From contig JARNMJ010000048.1 in assembly GCA_029432795.1 (NCBI GenBank), positions 1 through 35,236 of the forward strand: a stretch of 35,236 nt of DNA, in the 5' to 3' direction. The notes below the pieces were generated by a model that was not told the origin of the DNA, searched no databases, and saw only the letters and a list, made by a program, of their open reading frames with translations. This document shows positions 1 through 7,225 of the stretch, in pieces. The DNA is from Pontiellaceae bacterium B12219. GTDB taxonomy: Bacteria > Verrucomicrobiota > Kiritimatiellia > Kiritimatiellales > Pontiellaceae. Each line of letters opens with the position of its first letter. Position 1 is the stretch's first letter. A program made the position numbers and the translations under genes.

Positions 1-66
1 ATATGCTGCTGAGATTTCAGCTAACCACTTTTGATTATCATCAGGGATGGGGATTGCTTTGTTCAT
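1..66 (-). CDS. Partial hypothetical ORF in gene cassette 2
   Basis: Open reading frame running off the left edge; the 22 visible residues begin MNKAIPIPDDNQKW. The ATG lies 16 nt inside the second integron cassette, whose first base after the recombination point is at 82. That mirrors the first cassette, whose ORF also starts 16 nt in. There is no clear Shine-Dalgarno sequence. Not recognised. Being a cassette gene is inferred from position and orientation (away from intI). Confidence 0.55.
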   Translation of the reverse strand, partial: MNKAIPIPDDNQKWLAEISAAY

Positions 67-76
67 TATTTATTCT

Positions 77-164
77 GTCGAACGTTATGGGTGAGGCTGA
101 GGGGAATAAAACTTTGACCGGATTAACCGACGTCACCCCGATAGCCTCCAACCACTGGTTCGCA
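77..164 (-). other. attC recombination site of cassette 1
   Basis: Read on the minus strand, the site opens with TGCGAAC (158-164) and closes with GTTCGAC (77-83). The arms between them pair imperfectly: both carry GAGGCT and GGGG blocks in complementary positions, with unpaired single bases as in attC hairpins. The cassette's own start, at the attI junction (651-657), reads GTTCGCA, the exact complement of TGCGAAC. That is expected when one cassette's attC is split between its two ends. The rightmost TTCGAC therefore belongs to cassette 2. The family rule is the RYYYAAC...GTTRRRY pattern; these ends deviate slightly from that consensus. Confidence 0.75.
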
Positions 165-171
165 TTTTATT

Positions 172-336
172 TTATGAGTCAGGCCAAATTGTATCAACGA
201 CGTGAGGATGTGCTCCTCTGATCCAACCATCCCAACCCAAGTTATTCCCATTTGAATCCCGCCAGGAATCAAGCTCGCTTGCTTCTTGAATAAATCCAGA
301 TTCTCTGAGGAGAATTACAGCATCATCTTTTGTCAT
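172..336 (-). CDS. Small hypothetical protein, second ORF of cassette 1
   Basis: A 54-residue ORF beginning MTKDDAVILLRES and rich in Trp, Asp and Gly toward the C terminus. Its ATG follows a good Shine-Dalgarno (AAGGA) and lies 13 nt after the stop of the DUF5076 gene, so the two look co-transcribed. The stop at 172 sits 8 nt before the attC, the usual position for the last ORF of a cassette. No family recognised. The clean start signal and tight packing argue for a real gene. Confidence 0.65.
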   Translation of the reverse strand: MTKDDAVILLRESGFIQEASELDSWRDSNGNNLGWDGWIRGAHPHVVDTIWPDS

Positions 337-349
337 TTTTCATCCTTTT

Positions 350-640
350 TTATTCTACGAAATCACCTGGATGCTCTGATGTTGGTTGAATTAACTCATC
401 ATTTAATTTTTCAGTAATGATTTTGAATAATTCTTCTTTTCCTAAATCTGTTTCGGCTTCAAGGGCATTGGATAGATGATGAACTACATCTGCTAATAAC
501 ATTCCCCATATTTCTGGGGTATCTTTCCAAACCCATGGTGCCAATGAAACTTGAAGTTTGTTATTAACAATCCAACCTCTGAAAACTTCAAGAGCTTGGT
601 CTGCCTCTTTGGCTTCTGGTGGTAAGGGTAGTTCTTTCAT
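350..640 (-). CDS. DUF5076 domain protein in integron cassette 1
   Basis: 96 residues beginning MKELPLPPEAKEADQALEVF. The N-terminal LPLPPEA, the central V-x-L-x-P-W-x-W-K-D and the W-G-x-L-L-A-D block match what I know of DUF5076, a small family of unknown function. It is the first ORF after attI and starts only 16 nt into the cassette. It has no Shine-Dalgarno; instead a five-codon ORF (637-651, M-I-K-I-stop) ends in an ATGA overlap with its start, which could couple translation. Expression presumably depends on an integron promoter in the attI/intI region. Function unknown. Confidence 0.8.
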   Translation of the reverse strand: MKELPLPPEAKEADQALEVFRGWIVNNKLQVSLAPWVWKDTPEIWGMLLADVVHHLSNALEAETDLGKEELFKIITEKLNDELIQPTSEHPGDFVE

Positions 641-651
641 ATTTTTATCAT
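637..651 (-). other. Five-codon leader ORF overlapping the DUF5076 start
   Basis: ATG, ATA, AAA, ATA, TGA, with the stop overlapping the ATG of the next gene. It spans the first bases of the cassette, so it would be recreated at the head of the array only when this cassette is first. A translational role is inference. Confidence 0.3.
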
Positions 652-656
652 GCGAA

Positions 657-808
657 CAGTGTGTTAGATCGAATCGTTTTAATTCGGGTAATTTAGTGCT
701 CTGTATATCCCATTAACAGCCCGTGCTGTCTATTATTAATTTTAACTTATGTTTGATTGTTAAGATTTGGCTGTTTGATATGGTCCTTTGTAAAAGGAGG
801 AGGGGGCT
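657..808 (-). promoter_or_regulatory. attI region and putative cassette promoter region
   Basis: Non-coding, AT-rich DNA between the integron integrase start and the first cassette. The recombination point is inferred between 657 (G on the minus strand, attI side) and 656 (first T of cassette 1), because GTTCGCA spans it. A small inverted repeat ACAGC-CCGT-GCTGT lies at 716-729. Minus-strand TA-rich hexamers around 735-765 could form the cassette promoter, but I could not fix a convincing -35/-10 pair. The intI gene has a strong AAGGAGG ribosome-binding site at about 794. Confidence 0.65.
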
Positions 809-2167
809 ATGGCTCAGTGGATTGAGGATTTTTCAATTGTTTTAAACCAAAAGGGCATCAAAGAGCAGCATTCAAAGTGGTATCTAATTCGGGCGAAGGG
901 TTTTCTTGGAAGTGTGGGATGTAGTAATCCGTATGGTGTAACAAAAGATAAAACAGAAACGTATCTCTCGGAATTAGGCCGAAATCCTGGTTTGGAAAAA
1001 TGGCAGTTCCGGCAAATTATTGATGCTGTCAGAATTCTGGTACTCGATGTTTGTAAGCATGAGTGGGCGGGTGAGATTGATTGGGCTTTTTGGTATGGCA
1101 CGTATAAAGATGTTGGGCGAGAGCATGTAACTTTGTTGCGGGAGTCTGACCGGACGACCGCTGATTTTTCGGCGTATAATCTGGATGAGCATGGAGATCC
1201 TCCGGAGGGAATGGCGGAGCTTTTAGAACGAGTGAAGCAGCGGATTCGTCGAACGGGTTATGCTGTGCGTACCGAGCAGACGTATCTTTTTTGGTGTGAC
1301 AAGTTTCTGCGTTTCCAAAATTGCGGCAATCCTGATGAACTTTCCGAGGAGTCGGTTCGGGAATATATGTCGTATCTTGCTTTGGGAAAAAACTCGTCGG
1401 CCGCCACACAGCGTCAGGCTTTGAATGCCATTGTGTTTCTTTTCCGTCATGTGCTTGGCAGGGAGTTAGGCAGTTTTGGCGATTTTATTAAATCTAGGAA
1501 GCCGAAGCGTTTGCCAGTTGTTTTGTCTATCTCTGAAGTTCGAGATCTTTTGGCTGAGCTTGATGGATCCTACCAGATAATGGCGGGTTTAATGTATGGC
1601 AGTGGACTTCGACTTATGGAGTGTCTTCGTTTGCGGGTGCAGGATGTTGATTTTGATGGCGGTCATATTGTGGTTCGTGGAGGGAAGGGGGGGAAAGATC
1701 GAGTGGTGCCTCTTCCTGAACGCTATGTGCCTCGTTTGAGGAAGCAGGTTGTTATGGTTAGCGATTTGTTTGACCGAGACTGCAAGGCTGGATTTAGCGA
1801 GGTTTACATTCCGGCTTCCGTGCGAAATAAACAGCCTAAAGCCGCGTTGGAATTGAAATGGCGTTTTCTGTTTCCTTCCAGTCGGATTGCGTTTGATGAG
1901 CGAAGCGGCAAGAACAGGCGACATCATTTGCATGAATCCGGTATTCAAAGAGCGGTTAAGGTGGCTGCTGAAAAAGCAAATATCATGAAGCGTGTTACAT
2001 GTCATACTTTACGGCATTCTTTCGCGACGCATTTGCTTGAGGGAGGATCTGATATTCGTACGGTGCAAGAGTTGCTAGGCCATTCTGATGTCTCAACGAC
2101 GATGATTTATACGCATGTCATGAATCGACCTGGTCTTACCGTGAAGAGTCCGTTGGATTTGCTTTAG
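809..2167 (+). CDS. intI: Integron integrase (IntI-type tyrosine recombinase) with N-terminal extension
   Basis: Site-specific recombinase that captures and excises gene cassettes at attI and attC. The catalytic set is visible: R268 (GSGLRLME), the K of GGKGGKDR, H399 and R402 (CHTLRHSF), H425 (LLGHSDVS) and nucleophile Y434 (MIYTHV). The extra motif that separates IntI from XerC/D is present around residues 345-375 (KWRFLFPSSR then RRHHLHESG), and the C terminus ends with the IntI-typical SPLDLL. At 452 residues it exceeds the usual 320-340. Residues 1 to about 125 form an additional region with its own SAM-like core-binding look, ahead of the normal core-binding domain (about 133-225). Start ATG follows a strong AAGGAGG. 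It is transcribed away from the cassettes. Confidence 0.93.
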   Translation: MAQWIEDFSIVLNQKGIKEQHSKWYLIRAKGFLGSVGCSNPYGVTKDKTETYLSELGRNPGLEKWQFRQIIDAVRILVLDVCKHEWAGEIDWAFWYGTYKDVGREHVTLLRESDRTTADFSAYNLDEHGDPPEGMAELLERVKQRIRRTGYAVRTEQTYLFWCDKFLRFQNCGNPDELSEESVREYMSYLALGKNSSAATQRQALNAIVFLFRHVLGRELGSFGDFIKSRKPKRLPVVLSISEVRDLLAELDGSYQIMAGLMYGSGLRLMECLRLRVQDVDFDGGHIVVRGGKGGKDRVVPLPERYVPRLRKQVVMVSDLFDRDCKAGFSEVYIPASVRNKQPKAALELKWRFLFPSSRIAFDERSGKNRRHHLHESGIQRAVKVAAEKANIMKRVTCHTLRHSFATHLLEGGSDIRTVQELLGHSDVSTTMIYTHVMNRPGLTVKSPLDLL

Positions 2168-2585
2168 TGTTGGTTTGGAGATGTTTGCGGTTGTTTTTGG
2201 CGGAAGTTATATTGCTGATTGGCGGGGTGTGTGCATGCTTCCGCCCTTGGTCGAGCGGTGCACATGAATTGGAACAGTATTGGTTTGCACAGTTTTAAAT
2301 TTGGCAGAATGGAATTCCTTTTTAAATTATAAAAAGTGTTGGATTTTATAGGATGGATATTGAGATTAAATCTAAGTGTGGTTTGGGTTTTAGGTTTTAG
2401 GTGTTAGGTTTTAGGTGTTAGGTTTTAGGTGTTAGGTTTTAGGTGTTAGGTTTTAGGTGCTAGGTGCTGGGTGTTGGATACGGCGGGGGAGGACGCCTGC
2501 CCTCCAGTTTTTACAGGGTGCTTAGTGCGTGATGCTGTAAGCAGGGTTCTGTCTTTGAGGGGGGCGCAAAGCAGAAGCTGATTGC
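2168..2585. other. Gene-free interval downstream of intI
   Basis: No credible gene on either strand. It is AT-rich up to about 2380, then holds a 14-bp tandem repeat (separate entry), then a GC-rich stretch where GGAGG and CCTCC face each other around 2487-2505. No Rho-independent terminator for intI is evident. Confidence 0.6.
2391..2474. repeat. 14-bp tandem repeat (two heptamers per unit)
   Basis: Unit TAGGTTTTAGGTGT occurs four times perfectly from 2391. A fifth copy ends at 2460 with its last base changed, and a sixth degenerate copy ends at about 2474. Each unit is two related heptamers (TAGGTTT, TAGGTGT). It lies 224 nt after intI and in no plausible ORF. Confidence 0.95.
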
Positions 2586-3014
2586 TTAGTCGATGATGTA
2601 TTTTTCGAGGTGTTCTTCGTCGGCGAGGAATTCGGGGATAAGTTTCTTTTTTGCGGAGGCGCCGTGTTGGTGAACGGAGGATGGGTCGCCGGTTATGAGG
2701 GGGTGCCAGCGGGGGAGAGGTTTGCCTTCGTGGAGGAGGCGGTAGGCGCAGGTTTCGGGCATCCATTCGAAGTATTCGGGGTTGTTGACGGAGAGCACGG
2801 CGCAGTCGGGGACGAGTTCGTGGCGCTGTTGGTAGTTGGTGCAGCGGCAGGTGTTGACGTCGAGCATGCGGCAGGCGACACAGGTGTAGTGAACTTTTCC
2901 GGTTTCTTCGACCTGGAGTTTGTGGACGCAGCATTTTGCGCAGCCGTCGCACAGGGATTCCCATTCGAGTTTGTTGAGTTCGTTTAGTTTTTTTGTTTCC
3001 CAGAATGGTTTCAT
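2586..3014 (-). CDS. YcgN/YkgJ-family cysteine-cluster protein (UPF0260)
   Basis: 142 residues. Conserved cysteine groups are visible: C22-x2-C25-x2-CC28/29, C45-x2-C48, C56-x-C58 and a later C in TCAYRLL. The framework WESLCDGC, PDC, FEWMPETCAYRLL and LPRWHPLITG matches E. coli YcgN closely, and the length is typical. The family is thought to bind metal (Zn or an Fe cluster) through these cysteines; its cellular role is not settled. The ATG overlaps the stop of the sensor kinase gene (ATGA), so the two are translationally coupled, which is an unusual partnership for this family. Confidence 0.88.
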   Translation of the reverse strand: MKPFWETKKLNELNKLEWESLCDGCAKCCVHKLQVEETGKVHYTCVACRMLDVNTCRCTNYQQRHELVPDCAVLSVNNPEYFEWMPETCAYRLLHEGKPLPRWHPLITGDPSSVHQHGASAKKKLIPEFLADEEHLEKYIID

Positions 3015-5491
3015 AGTTCGTGGAGGTAGTGGTTGATGAGGTTAATGAGGCCTTGTTGGCTGATGGGTTTTGAGATGTAGTCGTTCATTCCGCCGTCGAT
3101 GCATTTTTGTTTGTCGTCTTTCATGGCGTGTGCGGTGATGGCGATTATGGGGATGGTGTTGAGCGGGGGGGGCATGGCACGGATGCGTGCGGTGGCCTCG
3201 AAGCCGTCCATGACGGGCATCTGGCAATCCATAAGGATGAGGTCGTATTTTGCGGTCTGAATCTGTTGGATGGCATCCTGGCCGTTTTCGGCGGTGTCAA
3301 CATGGCAACCGGCTTTGCGTAGAATGGCGGTGGCGACTTTCTGGTTTACGAGGTTGTCTTCGACGAGGAGGACTTTTGCATTTTCTTTTGAGATGGTTTT
3401 GGGGTGGGCGCTTTCGGGGGCTTTCAGTGCGGTGGGCTGGGTGGCTTGCTGCAGGGTGAGGTTGAAGAAGAAGGTGGAGCCTTGGCCGGGCGAGCTGATC
3501 AGGCCGATCTCTCCGCCCATGAGTTCGACGAGTTGTTTGCAAATGGCGAGTCCGAGCCCGGTTCCGCCGTAGAGTCGTTTGGCGGAGCTGTCGGCCTGGA
3601 TGAATTTGTCGAATATGGTTCCCTGCTTTTCTTTACTGATTCCAATGCCGGTATCGATGATCTGGAAATGGAGGTCGGCTTCGTTGGCGGATTTGCTGCG
3701 GCACTCTATGTTGAGGGTGATGGAGCCGTTATGGGTGAATTTGAGTGCATTTCCTAGGAGATTGATGAGGATTTGTTCAATGAGGCCTTCGTCGCCCATG
3801 ACAAAGAGGGGGACGTTTTTCTGGCAGTGGCAGCTGATGGTGACGCCTGATTGCCGGGCCTGGGGCTCGAAGAGCTGGAAGAGGGAGTCGCAGATTGCGC
3901 GCAGATCAATGGTGGAGAGGCGGACATCCATCTGGCCGGCTTCAATTTTGGAAATATCGAGCACGTGGTTGATGATGTTGAGCAGTCCACCGGTTGATTG
4001 CTGAATGGTTTCGAGGCAGTTGAGCTGTTCGCTGCTGAGCTGGGTATCGGCCATCAGCTGTGTCATTCCAACGATGCCGTTGAGGGGGGTGCGGATTTCG
4101 TGGCTCATATTGGCGAGAAATTCGCTTTTGGCCTGGCTGGCCTGTTCGGCAACTTCGCGTGCATGTTCGGCCAGCCGTTTTGCTTCTTCGGCCATTTCGC
4201 GGGCATTGAGCATTTGTTCTTCAGCTTTTTTGCGGAGGGTGATGTCGCGCACGTGGAGCTGGAGCACTTCTTTTCCGTTGAGTTTCTGGAGGGCGCCGGT
4301 CATTTCGATGGGGAATAATGTGCCATCGGAAACGAGGGTATAGCCTTCGCATTGCTTGATTTCGCGGGCAAACCATTTGCGCATGTTTTCGGTGACCTCT
4401 GCTTCGAATGAAGGGGGTGAAAAATCATGAATGCGTTTGGAGAGTATTTCGAGTTTGCTCATTTTCACGGAGGTGCAGGCCCGGTCGTTGGCGGAGAGGA
4501 TGTTGCCTGTCTGGTCGAGCACAAATACCGCGTCGGGCGAATTTTCGAAGATCTGTCGGAGGCGGTCCTCGCTTTCGGCATACTGGCGGGTGCGTTCGTG
4601 GACTTCGAGCTGGAGTTTTCGGTTCCAAAACAGGATCAGAAAGATCAGGGCGGCCACGAGAGCGGCAGTGCCGGATGTGAAGGCGAGGATGTGCCGGATG
4701 GGCATGATTTGGCGGGCATATTCCGAGCCGAGCCATTTTGCCTGAATACGGTTGAGTGTGCCGCTTTTCTGGGCATAGTTGATGCCTTTGTTCAGGAGGT
4801 TGAGCAACTCGTGATTACCATCTTTGACGGCCATGCAGAGGCGGGCGGTATAGAGCGGATCGCCAACCACTTTAAGGCCGCCGGCTCCGGATGCATACAT
4901 ATAGTGCTGTGTGACCAGTTCGTTACTGATCATGGCATCGACTTCGCCTTTTGTGACGAGTTCGACGCATTCTTCGGTGGAAGAGACAAATTTTATTTCA
5001 CAAAGAATCTCATGTTTTTGCAGGATTTCAATGGCATGGCCCGAGCCGACAATTGCGACGCTGCGGTGGTTGAGTGAATAGATGTCGTGTATATCTTCGG
5101 TATCGCTGCGAACGTACAGTGTGACGGGCGTTATTTTCAGGGTTTGGGTGAAGTCGAATTCTGAATTAAGTTCGGGGGCGTTGAAGAGGCTGGTCATGGC
5201 ATCGGCATCGCCGTTACGGACCATTTCCATGGCGACATTGGGGGGCGCGGTTTCGATCCGGATTTTGAAGCCCATATCGGCGGCCATCCACTGCGCCAAT
5301 TCCACGTTCATGCCGGTGACCTGACGCTTGTTCACAAATCCAAAGGGGGCGTTATTCGGCTGGACGACAAATACAATTTCTTTTTTTTCAGCGAGATAAG
5401 CGCGGTCGCGTTCGCTGAGCGGAGCTGCCAGCGCAGCAACGGTTGAAGCAAGATATGCGTATAAAATGAATTGCTTTATGAAAGTCGCCAT
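3011..5491 (-). CDS. Hybrid sensor histidine kinase with periplasmic solute-binding sensor, PAS and receiver
   Basis: 826 residues from the ATG at 5491, chosen because AGGAA lies just upstream and a signal peptide follows directly ([16 protein letters not shown]). Domains in order: signal peptide, bacterial extracellular solute-binding family 3 domain (about 35-255), one membrane helix (about 267-289), PAS (about 312-415), a coiled coil of Ala/Glu repeats (about 420-455), HisKA with H464 ([10 protein letters not shown]), HATPase with the N box ([10 protein letters not shown]) and G boxes (DTGIGIS, GTGLGLA), and a C-terminal receiver with phosphoacceptor D755 plus T786 and K808. The sensor domain suggests detection of an amino-acid-like or other small ligand in the periplasm (inference). 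There is no separate output regulator next to it. Divergent from the glycosyltransferase gene. Confidence 0.93.
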   Translation of the reverse strand: MATFIKQFILYAYLASTVAALAAPLSERDRAYLAEKKEIVFVVQPNNAPFGFVNKRQVTGMNVELAQWMAADMGFKIRIETAPPNVAMEMVRNGDADAMTSLFNAPELNSEFDFTQTLKITPVTLYVRSDTEDIHDIYSLNHRSVAIVGSGHAIEILQKHEILCEIKFVSSTEECVELVTKGEVDAMISNELVTQHYMYASGAGGLKVVGDPLYTARLCMAVKDGNHELLNLLNKGINYAQKSGTLNRIQAKWLGSEYARQIMPIRHILAFTSGTAALVAALIFLILFWNRKLQLEVHERTRQYAESEDRLRQIFENSPDAVFVLDQTGNILSANDRACTSVKMSKLEILSKRIHDFSPPSFEAEVTENMRKWFAREIKQCEGYTLVSDGTLFPIEMTGALQKLNGKEVLQLHVRDITLRKKAEEQMLNAREMAEEAKRLAEHAREVAEQASQAKSEFLANMSHEIRTPLNGIVGMTQLMADTQLSSEQLNCLETIQQSTGGLLNIINHVLDISKIEAGQMDVRLSTIDLRAICDSLFQLFEPQARQSGVTISCHCQKNVPLFVMGDEGLIEQILINLLGNALKFTHNGSITLNIECRSKSANEADLHFQIIDTGIGISKEKQGTIFDKFIQADSSAKRLYGGTGLGLAICKQLVELMGGEIGLISSPGQGSTFFFNLTLQQATQPTALKAPESAHPKTISKENAKVLLVEDNLVNQKVATAILRKAGCHVDTAENGQDAIQQIQTAKYDLILMDCQMPVMDGFEATARIRAMPPPLNTIPIIAITAHAMKDDKQKCIDGGMNDYISKPISQQGLINLINHYLHEL

Positions 5492-5617
5492 AAGATTCCT
5501 AGAGTTTCGGACTATAGGGTGCGGCTGATTGAGGGTAAACAAAAAGAACTGCCGAAAAGCAGTCGGCCCAAGTTGTACTTCCAAGGGTTGGAAAAAAGCC
5601 CTAGTCTTCATGTTCTT
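5492..5617. promoter_or_regulatory. Divergent intergenic region between sensor kinase and glycosyltransferase
   Basis: 126 bp expected to hold promoters for both directions. It contains one exact TTCCA-N5-TGGAA palindrome at 5579-5593. Open frames run through it on both strands, but no start there has both a ribosome site and family support. Confidence 0.5.
5579..5593. repeat. TTCCA-N5-TGGAA palindrome, copy 1 (intergenic)
   Basis: TTCCAAGGGTTGGAA, 25 nt before the likely glycosyltransferase start. First of 19 exact copies in the window. Confidence 0.9.
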
Positions 5618-6877
5618 ATGCCCCAGATAAAAAAAACAGTTCATGTGATGCGTCGGTTTTCCCCTGAAAAATGGGGCGGGACCGAGTGTGTTGTTTTTCA
5701 AACTTCGCGGGAGTTGATCCGGCGGAAAATTAAAAGCCCGGTTTTCTGCACGTCTATGCTGTCGCGTCCGGGTTTCCAATTATTGGAAAAAATTCCGGTT
5801 CATCGTTTTCCATATTGTTTTCCGTGGCTGTTCCTCTCGTCGGCGGCGCGTCGGAAATTGGAGCTGAAAGGGGGGAGCCCGTTATCGCTGCCGCTGTTTT
5901 TCGGATTGATGAGGGAACGGGATGTTTCAATCATCCATACCCATGTGCAGCATCGGCTTGGCGGGATGGCCCGCACGGCGGCGCGGCTGAAAAAGATACC
6001 GTATGTGGTGAGTCTGCACGGGGGGCATTTTACCTTGCCGAAGGCGCAGGTGGAGCAGATGACGGCGCCGTTTCGCGGAAAGCCGGAATGGGGGAAGGCA
6101 TTCGGGGCGCTTTTCGGTTCCCGTCGGGTGCTCGAAGATGCGGCGGCCATTATCTGCGTGGGGCAGAGTGAGTGCGATGAGGTGCGGAAACGCTATCCGG
6201 AGAAGGCGGTGCATTATGTGCCCAACGGGGTTGATGTGGCGCATTTTTCTGCAGCCGATGGCGAGCTGTTTCGTTCTGCATACGGCTTCCAACCTTCGGA
6301 AAAACTGGTGCTGTGCGTGTCGCGGCTGGATTATCAGAAAAATCAGCTTGGTCTGGTGCGGGCCTTCAGCTTATTTGCGGCCCGCCATCCAGAACACCGG
6401 CTGGTGCTCATCGGGCCGGTTACGGTGGAGGCCTATTGCGATGCCGTCCGTACGGAAATCCAACGATTGGAGCTTACGGACAAGGTTACGCTGATTGAGG
6501 GATTTGCGCCGGATAACCCGTTGCTGGCTTCGGCGTATAAGGCGGCCGAGCAGTTTGTGCTGCCTTCGCTGCATGAACCGTTCGGGATTGTGGTGCTCGA
6601 AGCGTGGGCATCCGGTCTGCCGGTTGTGGCGGCGCGCGTGGGCGGAATTCCGGGGTTTGCGGCCGATGGTGAAACGGCGCTTTTGGTGGAACCGGATAAC
6701 GACGGGGCGCTGGCCGATGGGATGGCGAGACTGGCGGGGGATGTCGGTTTGCGGGCGGATCTCTCCCGCCGGGCGTTTGGGGAAGTGGCGGCTCATTATG
6801 ATTGGCCAAAAATTATTGATCAGCTGTGTGTTGTGTATGAAAATTCGATGAAAAACAACTCCGGTTCGGCGGGGTGA
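5618..6877 (+). CDS. Family 4 glycosyltransferase (GT4, GT-B fold)
   Basis: 419 residues from the ATG at 5618; an in-frame ATG at 5648 is an alternative, and neither has a good Shine-Dalgarno. The N-terminal Rossmann half has HTHVQHRLGG (about 108-116) and SLHGGH (132-137). The acceptor/donor linker reads VPNGVDVAHF (201-210), followed by SRLDYQKNQLGLVRAF. The retaining GT4 E-x7-E motif is E320/E328 in HEPFGIVVLE, followed by SGLPVVAARVGGIP. Such enzymes transfer a sugar from a nucleotide donor in polysaccharide or glycolipid synthesis. The UDP-glucose dehydrogenase downstream suggests exopolysaccharide or uronic-acid glycan assembly (inference). Substrate cannot be read from the sequence. 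Confidence 0.88.
   Translation: MPQIKKTVHVMRRFSPEKWGGTECVVFQTSRELIRRKIKSPVFCTSMLSRPGFQLLEKIPVHRFPYCFPWLFLSSAARRKLELKGGSPLSLPLFFGLMRERDVSIIHTHVQHRLGGMARTAARLKKIPYVVSLHGGHFTLPKAQVEQMTAPFRGKPEWGKAFGALFGSRRVLEDAAAIICVGQSECDEVRKRYPEKAVHYVPNGVDVAHFSAADGELFRSAYGFQPSEKLVLCVSRLDYQKNQLGLVRAFSLFAARHPEHRLVLIGPVTVEAYCDAVRTEIQRLELTDKVTLIEGFAPDNPLLASAYKAAEQFVLPSLHEPFGIVVLEAWASGLPVVAARVGGIPGFAADGETALLVEPDNDGALADGMARLAGDVGLRADLSRRAFGEVAAHYDWPKIIDQLCVVYENSMKNNSGSAG
5774..5788. repeat. TTCCA-N5-TGGAA palindrome, copy 2 (in GT4 gene)
   Basis: TTCCAATTATTGGAA, read in frame as F-Q-L-L-E at residues 53-57 of the glycosyltransferase. Confidence 0.9.
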
Positions 6878-6958
6878 AAAGTCGTTATAAAAACTGGTTA
6901 AATCCGAAACAAATCCGCATATTTCATAATCTGAATTTTAACCTCGAAGGGGAACGGT

Positions 6959-7210
6959 ATGCCGCATAATGATGTGAAAAAATCGATCGAAGCGCTTAAG
7001 GGCGAGCTGGTGCAGACGCCGAAAGAAACCGGCCGGTTTGAGGAAACACTTGAGTCCGCGAAAGAAGGCATTGAGCACTACACTCCGGAAGCGGTGAAGG
7101 ACCTGGTACAAACATTGCAGAGAGAAGCAGACGAATTTGAAGTGGAGCATCCGCGAATCACGGCATTAATTAATAATGTCATGACCTCGCTGAGTAATCT
7201 GGGAATTTAA
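6959..7210 (+). CDS. DUF4404 family protein
   Basis: 83 residues with an AAGGGG ribosome site just upstream of the ATG. The pattern L-x2-L-x-x-E-L then F-E-x-E-H-P-R-I-x2-L-I-N-x-V-M-x2-L-x2-L-G-I at the C terminus is that of DUF4404, small helical proteins of unknown function. It ends 15 nt before the UDP-glucose dehydrogenase start, so the two are probably co-transcribed. Mostly amphipathic helix, with no signal peptide or membrane segment. Confidence 0.8.
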   Translation: MPHNDVKKSIEALKGELVQTPKETGRFEETLESAKEGIEHYTPEAVKDLVQTLQREADEFEVEHPRITALINNVMTSLSNLGI

Positions 7211-7225
7211 AAGGAGAGACGATTC

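Noticed and set aside
3-221. Plus-strand ORF of 72 codons at the left edge
   Set aside because: It runs through the attC site and across two cassette ORFs on the other strand, with no ribosome site.
700-729. LexA-like CTGT...ACAG box upstream of intI
   Set aside because: The half-sites are 11 bases apart instead of 8, and the SOS box of this lineage is unknown.
1-2167. Phage or transposon integrase module
   Set aside because: The IntI-specific insert, attC structure and reversed cassette orientation identify an integron; no phage genes follow.
2391-2474. CRISPR array
   Set aside because: Units are 14 bp with no spacers and no cas genes nearby.
4427-5077. 216-codon plus-strand ORF inside the kinase gene
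   Set aside because: Antisense shadow of the solute-binding domain, which is well supported on the minus strand.
3012-5779. Extension of the sensor kinase frame up to 5779
   Set aside because: The extra 96 residues precede a clear signal peptide, lack family support and overlap the glycosyltransferase gene.
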